From contig JARGXX010000075.1 of the NCBI GenBank assembly GCA_030374765.1, positions 558,001 through 622,000 of the forward strand: 64,000 nt of DNA, given 5' to 3'. Positions within the stretch are counted from its first letter, which is position 1; each line of letters opens with the position of its first letter. This DNA is from Agarophyton chilense. Taxonomy: Eukaryota; Rhodophyta; Florideophyceae; Gracilariales; Gracilariaceae. Under the pieces are notes generated by a model. That model ran no database searches, was not told the DNA's origin, and worked only from the letters and a program-made list of their open reading frames with translations. Below, one piece after another: positions 43,092 to 53,639 of the stretch. Both the position numbers and the translations under genes were made by a program.

Positions 43092-43096
43092 CTCAT
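43092..43096. repeat. Target-site duplication of element 2, left copy
   Basis: CTCAT, repeated at 53,635-53,639 just outside the other LTR. Confidence 0.85.
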
Positions 43097-43714
43097 TGTA
43101 GTATCCGCTCTACGGAGAGAGCACACACCTGCGACAGCGTTCGGGACTGCCGAATGGGTGCTTGTGGCTAAGGGGAAGGTGTGGTAGAGCACAACACTAG
43201 CGAGCTAGAATGGGGGTTGTAAGGCCGCACTCGCCATTGAGGGTGGTTGGTACTATTCAACGGACAACTACTTGTGGGAGCTTGTCCAGATCTCCGGTTA
43301 AGGAATCCTGAACAAGGAACAAGTGAGTTGTGAACCTGTTTGTTGTCTCCTTTACTTTGGAGTCGGCGCTCCTTTCTGTGCCTTAAGTACAGTGCACAGG
43401 GGTGAGCGCCGCACATAATAATATCTAGATATAAAATTGGTTAGCCGATTAACCTCTCTACAGTACGGGATAAAGGTTGCCACGGGGCTACTCACTACAG
43501 TATATGCGCCGTCGCCAATTCGGAATTTCCCTACAAAGGGTCGAGTCGGATGCGCTGTGTCAGACCGAGGTCCCACGTGTAACATACCACCTCACAGACC
43601 ATCTGTGGGGTGCCGCTTCATAACTTCATCCTAGCCGTTGCACTCACTTATGAGCATCATTATATTTGGCCAAAAAAATCTTCCATCGGCATTCCGACAG
43701 TGCATAATACTACA
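43097..43714 (-). repeat. 3' LTR of element 2
   Basis: 618 bp, matching 53,017-53,634 at about 94%. On the minus strand it is preceded by a purine run (AACGGGGGGATG) that fits the plus-strand primer. It contains TACAGTA heptamers near 43,458 and 43,496. Confidence 0.93.
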
Positions 43715-43836
43715 CATCCCCCCGTTAAGCGCGAAGTACCGGCAAAGCAAGACGTCCTTATATACGGGAGCATGCATCGGCGTTCCGAAATTTCCTCGTC
43801 TCCACGAAAGTACCATCTGTTCCAACTTGTTCAGCG

Positions 43837-45516
43837 ATGAACCCCTTTGCGTCGCACAACTCCAACAACGGAGACGTACCTTTCGAGGGTCCTTACGCCA
43901 CCAGTGGCTTTGATTCGCATACTGCGGCGCCTTTGCCCTACCGGTCAATGCGGTCTCCTCGCGTGGGTTTCCAATCCTTGCCCTTGCAGCATTCGGTTTC
44001 AGGTGTGATATCGAATGCGGCTTATGTATCCTCCACTGGGATCATTCGAGCGCCGTCTCATCGGGCTCAATGCATCTATCCACATCCCTCGGACTTGGTG
44101 GGACGAGACCCTCTTGACGATGCTGACCTCTTCGCGCAGGCTCCCTGGTTTGACCTAATCCCTCTTCGCGATCACGTGATGATCAACCGATATGTCTTCA
44201 GTGGTTACGTTCGCGACGGCCTTCTGTTTGCGGTTATCCGCAGCCACGATAGGTTTTCTCACTGTGCTTTGCCAGATAACGCGATTGCCCGGTTTACCAA
44301 CGAAAGTATGGACGAAGCCCGAACTCGATTCACCAAGCTGATATACCAGCATCTGCAACAGTTCATCAGCACGGTCGTTCTCACTGGAGATTGGAATCTG
44401 AATCCCTGGATGGCTCGCACGAATGGCGAAGGACACTCGTACATCGAGACCTTATACGAAGACGACGTCGACGAATGGCGCGGCTTACGCGATGTACGCA
44501 ACGCGGCACTCTGCTTTCGCCGGCCCTTGCTCCGTGCGGACTTCCGCTTTCTCCATAAGAGAGAAATTCCGTACTGGTATTATCGTCGTTGGGAACGACG
44601 TACGAGATTCCGCTTGGGGTACATGGTTCCCTAGCAAATGATCGAGATTGATCGAATTAGGCGGAATGCTCGCGTCAGACGCTATGTCGCGCTGCCAGAA
44701 CACTGGGCGGAGATCGAGAGCCCTCGTAGATGTCCGGTGGAGCTTCCTCCTGCCATTACCTATATCGGTTCGGCGTTGATCAACGACCCGTTCTCTGGAT
44801 ACTGGACTGTCGTGTTCCCCGAGTTCATTTCCAAGATGGCAGCGTATATCCTCTGGGACGCATACAATACCTTTCGGTTTTGGTACATGTCGCCAACAGC
44901 GCGGAGATATGCGAGACAACTCGGTCTTTTCCTTGTGCTAGGGTCCCGTGCCAGTTATGACGAATTCCTACTCTTGGTAGACTTGATCGACAGTATCGAC
45001 TGGCATGGGGTTCCATTGGAGCAAGCGGTTAGAGGCACAAGGGTGCGCCATCGAGGTCATTCGCCGTGACGCACAGATAATGCTGGAGGCTTTGTATGGT
45101 ACAATCCCTGGACCAGCCAGATAATCATGTTTGATCAGGCTCGTGACCTTCGTGCGAATCCTAGGAAGTGCCCTCCAAATCAGCATGCTGGATATATGTA
45201 CGAGTCCACACCGCCCGAGTTTGCAGATCAAGAGTTTGAAGAAGCTCCAGGTGCTGATGCAGAACTTGATTTCGAGGATGAACCCGAACTATCCGGTACG
45301 GCGCCTGTGACGGCTGCTTCGCCACCAACGGTTACGACATCAGGTGTCAACCAGTCGATGGGATACCGTCTTGGGTTCGCCCAACGACCTAGCGATGCGG
45401 AGGATCTCTTTTTGGCACCATTTGGACAATTCCTAGACACGGGTTTCCCCAAAACACAGCTGCAAGGCGATCATGCTGATCTTATCGTCATGCTGAATAA
45501 TCATACCAGCAGGTAA
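43837..45516 (+). other. Antisense accessory gene region of element 2
   Basis: Coding on the strand opposite to gag-pol, between the chromodomain and the 3' LTR, homologous to the antisense gene of element 1. Shared landmarks in order are APWF...RD, EWRG then ALC..RP(L/I)LRA(D/E)FR, RVR.Y, ELPP..TYIGSALINDP, SGYWTVVF, AAYILWDAYNTFRFWY, LLLVDLIDSIDWHGVPLEQ, then an acidic tail (EEAPGADAELDFEDEPEL). The region is broken in this copy. The N-terminal part before APWF is less alike. Confidence 0.7.
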
Positions 45517-45567
45517 GTACGTTGACCATTAGATGTCGTCAACACCCTTCAGGCCATAACATAAACT

Positions 45568-45745
45568 AGTTTCTTCGGTCTCCGTGGCTTTGCGTTCCTC
45601 TAAGTACTTCTTCTTCTTCTCGAGTCTTCTCGTCTTCTTCTGTCACATCCATCTAATAAACCAAATTCTTCTGTTTCCGTGACTTCACGTTTCTCGAAGT
45701 ATTTCTTCTTCTCGAGTCTTCTCGTCTTCTTCTCTCACATCCTTC
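45568..45745. repeat. Tandem duplication of a ~90-bp CTT-rich unit
   Basis: Two adjacent units share TTCTTCTTCTCGAGTCTTCTCGTCTTCTTCT-type sequence, each ending in CTCACATCC or GTCACATCC. They lie between the antisense gene and the chromodomain of element 2, where the two opposed coding regions end. Visible directly. Confidence 0.7.
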
Positions 45746-45763
45746 TTCGGAAGGGAAAGGGGA

Positions 45764-48700
45764 TTAGCAGTCGCTCCGTGAAATCGCGTCTACAAAGCGC
45801 ATCATCGCAGTGTCGATCTCTGCAGGGAGTGGTAGTCGAATGCGGCGATGATAACGCACAACCTGCAACCGCGGGAGATGATTCATAGGCTCCCACGTAT
45901 CCACTTCTGGAGAAAAACCGTACCAACGGATACAATACAGTAGTCTGTGGGTGTCTTCGTCTTCGCCGTGATCGATGATGCGATCCATGGCGTATTCCTG
46001 GGCATTTACCAAAGTTTCGAGGGAGGGCACGAGGTTCTGGTTCACCGGCTTTTACCGTCTGATAAACGAAAGCGTTGATTCCTGACGGGACATGATAACG
46101 TTGTCGTTTCCTTGAACCTCCCGAGCGAGCGTTTGGGAACTTCCTATATCTTCAGGTCAAACCTTGGCAATCTGTTCGAAAAGCTGGGGGCCTTTTTGTG
46201 CCACTGTAGCGTAGTTCTTGGCTTCTGACTGCACAGTTACCGGGTCTTCGGTTATCCGTTTTTCTTCACGTTTCTTGTTTTGTCTGTCCTTCTTAGGTTC
46301 CTGAGCCAAACTGGGCTTCTTCACCGAGGGTTCGGCCTGAGGTGCATCCACAAAAATTTGAAGATTTAGCTTCATCTTCGCCTTCTTCTCTTTGATCGGC
46401 TGGCAAGTGCAATCGCTCAGCGAATGGCGTTCTATATGACGTTTCAATCTGAACAGGTAGTCGCGTGTGTGCATCCGCTTGTGGACTGGATCTAATTGGA
46501 CCAAATTTGAAAATATCTTTCCTGTCTTCAGGTGCTGTGGTCGTACCAGAGTGCTAGCTCTTGCCACGGGGCTTATTCATATTTTTCGGAGAATTGCCGT
46601 GGGATGCCACTGTACTGCCGCGTAGCGGGAGATCACGAGCCATGTCAACGCTATGTGCCACGGGAGGCGGATCGTCTGATTCAACGGGTTGCTCCCGTTC
46701 CTGCTGATAAACAGCGTTTACTTTCTCAGCTTCCCGGGTTTCCAGGTTGTCTGGTGCGGTTTCAACAAGATCGCGCGAAAATCGTTCAACGTCCTCTCCT
46801 GTGTTCAGGACTACGGTGTCATCGGTGAGCTCCATTACCTTGAAAGGTCCGGATACTACCGGTACCAATTTGTGACGTGGTCCATCCTGCTTCTCAAGTC
46901 GTTCCACGCGGACAAACGCGTATCTTCCTACCCTGGGATCTGACAACTGTCTTCGACGTCAGGCGTCCGAATTACTTTTGTAACGCGCTTGCGTTTTCGC
47001 CAATTCTCGAGCCGCCTGCTCTGTTCTTAACCTCAGGTCGTTTCTCCACCTCAGATGGTTCTCCGCCCGTTTCAGTTCGTCTTCCTCGACTTCATCCAAC
47101 CTAATGGGTAGTGACTGTGGGCTACGTGATATCAAGAGATCAAAAGGAGCCGCCTTGGTAGACGTATGCACTTGCGTGTTGTACACATAACAGAGTGTAT
47201 CTGTGTACATGTCCCACTCCTTTGGGTGATCCGGGATGTCATGCCGAAGAGCGGCTACTAACGTACAGTTGTAGCGTTCCACCTGACCATTACACTGTGG
47301 ATGGTAGGTCGTGGTAAACACGTTCCTGATGCCTAATATTCGGCATACGTTCTGAAAGAACTTAGCGAAAAACTGTTTTCCATTATCTGATAGCAACACT
47401 TCTTGCGGTCCGTACACATACACCCAGTGTTTGATGAAAGCCTGGGCTATTACCGAGGCGGTTATCCTCTTCAACGGTACATTCCGTACAAGTTTCGAGA
47501 TTCGATCCATAATTACCAATAGGTAGCGATACCCTTGATTGGAACGAATTATCTCTCCCAGTATGTCGATGCTGACGAATTGTAGAGGCGTCTTCGCCGG
47601 GAATAGAGTCATCTTTTTCGTCTTCTTTTAGAGTTTCACGCGATTCATCACACACGTTTGGCATAGCTTTACCGTAGTACGGCAGTACATTGCCAAGGTT
47701 GGCCAATAGAAGTCCCTTCTTAGTGTAATAAAAAACTTTGTTCATGCTGGGTGTCCAGATAGCTTCACATAATGGGCCAAGTAGAGTAAACGAATCTTAA
47801 AAGCATGCGAAACCACGATCTGATCATGCTTTTCGACATGTGTGAGCAATATACCTCTTGAATCGAGCGAAAAGGGCAACTCCTCCCCCCAGTTAAGACG
47901 AGAGCGTATTGATGTACAGAAGTTATCTGTGAGTTGCTCATTGAGGAGCTCCGTGATCGAGGTACGCTCGAGTGGATCAGGAGATTCAGTTACATGGGTT
48001 GCCATTAGAGGGTCCAATTGGGAGTAGTCCCCTTCATCTTCTTGATCTTCAAGTTGCGTTTCATCGTTCTCCATCTCAATTGAGAAACACGGTAAATCGT
48101 AATCGATTTCTCCTTGGGTTTCCCCTAAAGTTTTCAATCGCGGTAAAACGTCTGCCTGTATGTTAGCCAATCCCTTCTTATATTTAACTTCGAATTCGAA
48201 TTCAGATAGTCGTAAGCGCCAGTGTGTTAATCTCCCGGAGGGGTCCTTTATTGATTATAACCATCGTAGGGACGAATGATTCGTATGGATGGTAAACGTT
48301 TCTCCCTGGAGATAGGGTCGTAAAGTAGTCAGCCCCCAAACTACCGCAAGGCATTCCTTTTCTCATACGGAGTAATTCTTCTGTGCAGAGTTCAGCATTC
48401 GTGACCGGTAACCGATTGGTTTCCTCTGCCGGTCCGGATGGGTCTGAAATAGGGCACACCCTACCTGACACTCACCGGAGTTTGTATCAAAAGCATAGAG
48501 TAGGCTAGGTTTGAGCAAGGCCAAGATTGGTGCTGTGACGAGTTTCGTCTTCAAAGTCTTGAAGGCTTCGTGTTCGGCGGGTCCGAATTCCTCGGGCTTA
48601 ATAGGCTGTCCTTTACGCAACAATGCGTTCAATGGAGCTGCAATGTGTGAGTAGCGCGGTATGAATCGTCTGTAGACAATACATTATCCAAGGAAGGATC

Positions 48701-50528
48701 GCAATTGAGTCTGTGTGGACGGTGGTTGCGATTTGCGGACTGCCGGTGTTTGAGCTTCATGAATTGCAAGCTGACCAGGCCTAATTATGTGGCCCAAATA
48801 CTTCAGAGTATTAGCGAACCATTCGCATTTTTTGAACTTCAAAGTTATACCTGCTGTCTGCGACGCTTTGAGGATTTCCTCCACATGTCTCAAATGAATT
48901 TCCATATCTTGAGGGAAGAGAACGACATCGTCCAAATAGACTAGACATGTTTTCCATTAACACTTCGAGTGTAATATGTCCAGGACGAGCAGGAAAGTCG
49001 CCGGAGCATTGGTGAGTCCAAAGGGCATCAGCTTGAAACGGTATAGTCTAGCGTGTGACACAAATGCTGTCTTATCCTGATCTTTTTCCGCTACAGGAAC
49101 CTGCCAATAGCCGGTGTTGGCGTCAAGCGTGATGAACACGTTCGAATTGGCTAAGCTGTCTATGCACTCGTCCATGCGAGGCAGTGGATCGAGATCCCGT
49201 AACGTAACTGCGTTGAGTTTCTGGTAGTCGACACAGAATCGCAAAGAGCCATCAGGATTTGGGACTAACACCACAGGTGAAGCCCAAGCAGATTTTGCTG
49301 TTTCCATTACTCCTGCTTGGCGCATCTTGGAAACATTTTCCTCCTTGATCTGACGAGTTCGCGGTCCTGCTCTGTAAGGTGGCTGAGAAATGCGACGAGA
49401 TCCCGAAATAACATCAATATGATGTTCTGTAGCGGAGATCTCTCCTAACTTGCCAGTCCACATAGAGGCGTGCGTTTTCAACATTTGTTTGATGCTTTCC
49501 TTATATCCTTCGGGAAATTTCTCGAGAACTAATTCGTTTACCAGCTTGTCTCGGTCATTCCGTTCTTCTGTCGGTTGCGGCTCCTCTCTTGGACCTTCGT
49601 ATGCGCCAGTGGATTCCTCTGACACATCAAAAAACCCTAGCACTTCTGCGGTAGATACATGAGTCGGAACCATTGCTATTGGGTGCGGCAGAGAAGCTGC
49701 AACGATCTGATTCTTCTGTAAATGATAATCATTATAGGAAAAGGTACCAATGAGTATTCAAAAGAGTTTGTCCGGTTCAACTTGGGAAATTCCGTTCGCT
49801 GCGAGAAGTCCTCGATGTTAGTACATCACAGCATGAGGCTGGATTACCACAAGACCGTGTGGTTGTGTTATCACTTGTACCCAGGTTTGGGATTCAGCCG
49901 TTAACACTGTAGGTTTCGACTCACGAATCTTTGGTGATGTAAGACCATGAGCCAACTCGTATTCCATTGAGGGTGGAAGTGGAACAGTAATAGGGACTCT
50001 TCTTAGTGGTCTTCTCACTATTGGAACTGTCGAGCCATCGTCTAACGTGATTAGTCGACTCCGAGGGCGGATTGCTTCGACAAATCTGTCACACTAATCA
50101 CATCCCAGAACAACTGTTGCGGCCAGGAACTTGCAGACAACCAACTTCACTTTCACCAGAAAGTGTCCGATTCGAACGGGCAACTTCACTGCTCCAAGTG
50201 TTCTCACTGCATTCCTATTAGCATCTCGGATATCCGGCAACGGACCGTAACGAGTTCGTTCCTGATTGTTGGGTCCTAGTTCGGGTATCCGAATAAAGTT
50301 CGGTCCGGCTCCTGTGTCAAGAACTGTCAGGCGGCGGGTCAATAAATCCTTGTCCAAGCCGATGTCTGCATAATCTTTATAGTTCCTCTTCTGCATTACC
50401 AAAATAATGTTTTCCCGATTCGACGGACAAGCATAACCTATCCAAGGACGTTTTAGTTCACAGTCAAACTGTACTCGCTTTCCAACGGACGGATTCAATC
50501 CGCTCGAGGGAAGATGATGAGTCCTCAC
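45764..50528 (-). other. pol region of element 2 (protease to chromodomain)
   Basis: On the minus strand: protease motif VLDTGAGPNFI near 50,330; RT with LRFCVDYQKLNAVT, TLDANTGYWQVP and FGLTNAPATF around 49.0-49.3 kb; RNase H remnants near 48.2-48.6 kb; integrase core with FVSIDILGE, LLSDNGKQF and YHPQCNGQVERYN around 47.0-47.6 kb; a lysine-rich linker at about 46.2-46.6 kb; and a chromodomain at about 45,810-45,990 with YAMDRIIDHGED and WYGFSPEVDTWEPMNHLP. Fossil; broken at several points. Confidence 0.85.
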
Positions 50529-50599
50529 CAGGATTTTGGGTTTCCAAGCGCAGGAACAAGAAGGCGAGTACTCCCTGGTCGGCTCTACGCGATGGAATA

Positions 50600-52816
50600 G
50601 GGCCGATTTTCTAGGGGTTCCCTGACTTAGTTTCCCGACTGAGGCGGGTCGTTCGCCCTTGGGACGTTGCTTCCAACTTGCGGATTAGCATGTGGTGCTT
50701 CAGTGTTCTGAATCACTGGAGCTCCAGATTGACGTCCAGAATGGTATCTAAGCCATCCTTTGACCTTCTAGTAGGTACAAGTCGGCACTCGGGTTCTTTT
50801 CTCCTCTGACAGAGTCTCGTAATTCGTCAGGACGCAAACTAAATCCTTTGCAGGAACGATACGTTCTGAAGAGAGATGATGACGGCCATAGCACAGATAG
50901 CATATAAACGCTTCACGGCGAGCTGCCGACCTCGGTTGTGATCGAAACGCTCTGCGCGGGTCCACTCATCCAGGTTTTTCATTCTTGAGTTCTCCCTACG
51001 GGGGCTTCATATATGCACGGGGTACTGGGCATCTGCCCTCCATAGCCACTAGAGCTTCTATCTCTTGGGATTCTGAGTGAGGTAGATCCTCTGTGGGCAC
51101 CGATGAGTGCCAATAATCCATAATGTGAATAGCATCGTGTTGCGATTGGTTATCGTGTCTAGCAAACGACGACCCTCGAGGGTCAACTAGAGATTTTAGG
51201 TGGAATAACTTTTGAGTGGACTTCGCGGCTTGTTTGTGCCTTTCCTTTGCTTTGGATGCGCCAAGCGTTGTAGTGTTTCGCGTAACTCCGCGAGCTCTTA
51301 CCGCGTCACCTTCAGCTTGGGCAAACTGATCCAACTCCAGAAATCTGTTTCTTTCATGCTTTTCTCGAAACCGAGCCATCAGATATTTGATGTTTGGATC
51401 GAGTCCATCGATGAACAAGATAATCTTTTCCTCTGTTGAGTGAAGGTTTCCGCAGCGCGTGGTCATTCTGTTAAGCCTCGAGCTGTACTCTGCATCTCCC
51501 TTATCAGGTTTCTTGGTCACATGACGAAGATCCAGGATAGTTTGTCGGATTGCGTTCTATGTCGCATAGCTGCCCAGTAAGTACTGTAATGACTCCGGCC
51601 AGGATTTCACACCTCCTTCGTCAGTGGTCAGGGATCCGCAAACGGAACGATATTGCTCGAACGCAAAACCCGTCAATAAATGTGGTAATGAAACCCAAGC
51701 TTATGGTTCACTCATTTCTAAGGTGTCCACCTCTGCAACAAAACGAGTAAGGAACTCGATATCGAGAATGGGCGTTTTTCCATCAAAGACCAGATCATTC
51801 AGTCCAATCTTCAACCGTCTAATGTGGTCCTTAACCTTTGCGGTTTCGCGACCCGATCGCTTCTTTTCTCCTTTCCTTAAGCGATTATACCTGTAGTCCA
51901 GGACTTTCCGATACAACGAATTCGTATAAGGAAGTGGCTTGAGAAGATTGTACTTAGGACCTTTCTTCCTTAATAGCCAAGAAGACTTGTTCCTCTTCCT
52001 AGAACGGGAACTACGATGATCATCATCACTGGCATCGTCAGTGGACGTGTTCGACGAGTCAGACTCGTCAGAACTAGAGTCTTCATTGTCCGATCCTGAT
52101 GAATCATCACACGTGTCCAGCTTGGACCTTCGCTTCTTACGACGTCTTGACTTCGATCTCCTCGATCGCTCTTCCCTCAAGGGGACTTCATTTTCGTCTT
52201 TCACGACTTGGGTAGCAGTAGTCTGCGCATTCACTACTGCATCCAAGCGTTTCAGACGCGGGTTAGCTCGAGTGAGGATTTCCTCCACGTCAACGGTCAG
52301 GCTCGGTAAAGCCTCCGGAGCATTACCATGCCTTTCCATTACTTGGTTCAAATCCTCTCGCAGGGATCTCACAACCGCGGGTATCGGGTCCCTTTCTTCT
52401 CGACGAGCGAGTACGTCTTGTTCTCGGCGCAAGGGCTCGACTTCTTCGGTAATGATCGCAATCTGCGATTCCAATCCAATGATTCGCTCACGATAGGCGT
52501 TTGACTCAAATTTGAGACTATGCACCTGAGCGCTTAAATCATTTTCTCCAACAAGGGTTACGACCTGTTGGTCTCTAGGTTCATAATGGGAACCATCTGC
52601 CTTCGTGAGGGGTTTAATAGCCAACTCCACGGACATGGGTACATCCGAGAGATCTCGTCTATCAGTCACCGAACGAGAACGCGTCATCGCCTGACGGTAT
52701 AGTCGCTCTCCGGTTTCTGTAGATGAGGCTGGCCTCGGTCGTGGGCGTGGATCTGAAGGACCCGGGGCCCCAGTACTAGACTGGGTCTTCTTTTTCGGCA
52801 TTCCGAACAATTCCAA
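50600..52816 (-). other. gag region of element 2
   Basis: Starts at 52,816 on the minus strand with a basic, Ser/Arg-rich N-terminus, coiled-coil segments (LKFESNAYRERIIGLESQIAI) and a strongly acidic/serine block with SGSDNEDSSSDESDSS. It then continues to a capsid-like part around 51.0-51.5 kb with AEYSSRLNRMTTRCGN, equivalent to the ETDYSVRLNKAFHRCGN block of element 1. A worn zinc knuckle (CYLCYGRHH) lies near 50.9 kb. Fossil. Confidence 0.75.
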
Positions 52817-52995
52817 TGTTTGGCGACGAAATAATTGACGTCTTCTATTGAATACGACGGCGTAGTTAACTACAAGACTCCGTAATAGCTTGAAGTGGTC
52901 GGAAACCGCGCCCGAGTTCGTATTCCAATCGAATTAAAGATCGGTTTCGATTCCACGTTCCAGGTGCGAAATATTTGGAGTAGCTCACCACAGTG

Positions 52996-53011
52996 TCTCT
53001 AAGGTGGGAGA
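52996..53011 (-). promoter_or_regulatory. Candidate primer-binding block of element 2
   Basis: On the minus strand TCTCCCACCTTAGAGA lies 5 bases beyond the 5' LTR, like the block in element 1. It is not TGG-initial. Confidence 0.4.
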
Positions 53012-53016
53012 ACACT

Positions 53017-53634
53017 TGTAGTATACGCTCTACGGAGAGAGCACAGACCTGCGACAGTGTTCGGGACTGTCGAACGGGTGCTTGCAGCTAAGGGGAAGGT
53101 GTGGTGGAGCACAACACTAGCGAGCTCGAATGGGGATTGTTAGGCCCCTCTCGCCGATGAGGGTGGTTGGTACTATTGAACGGACAACTACTTGTGGGAG
53201 CTTGTCCAGATCTCCGGTTAAGGAATCCTGAACAAGGAACAAGTGAGTTGTGAACCTGTTTGTTGTCTCCTTTACTTTGGAGTCGGCGCTCCTTTCTGTG
53301 CCTTAAGTACAGTGCACAGGGGTGAGCGCCGCACATAATAATATCTAGATATAAAATTGGTTAGCCGATTAACCTCTCTACAGTAAGGGATAAAGGTTGC
53401 CACGTGGCTACTCACTACAGTATATGCGCCTTTGCCAATCCGGTATTTCCCTACCAAGGGTCGAATCGGATGCGCCGTGTCAGACGGAGGTCCCACGTGT
53501 AACATACCACCTCACGGACCATCTGCGGGGTGCCGCTTCGTACCTTCATCTTAGCCGTTGTACTTACTTATGAGCATCATTATACTTAGCCAAAAAAATC
53601 TTTCATCGGCATTCCGACAGTGCAGAGTACTACA
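53017..53634 (-). repeat. 5' LTR of element 2
   Basis: 618 bp, pair of 43,097-43,714. Its right edge abuts the CTCAT duplication and the end of the Plavaka-like coding remnant. Confidence 0.93.
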
Positions 53635-53639
53635 CTCAT

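Larger units (their letters stand above)
43097..53634 (-). mobile_element. Chromodomain Ty3/Gypsy LTR retrotransposon, element 2
   Basis: A 10.5-kb element on the minus strand with two 618-bp LTRs (TGTAGTA...ATACTACA in element orientation) and a 5-bp target duplication CTCAT at 43,092-43,096 and 53,635-53,639. Reading right to left: gag, protease, RT, RNase H, integrase, linker, chromodomain, an extra gene in antisense (plus strand), purine run, 3' LTR. The LTRs differ at about 38 sites by eye (about 6%), so it is older than element 1. The coding is clearly broken in many places. It belongs to the same broad lineage as element 1 but is a separate family with less G+C. Confidence 0.93.
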
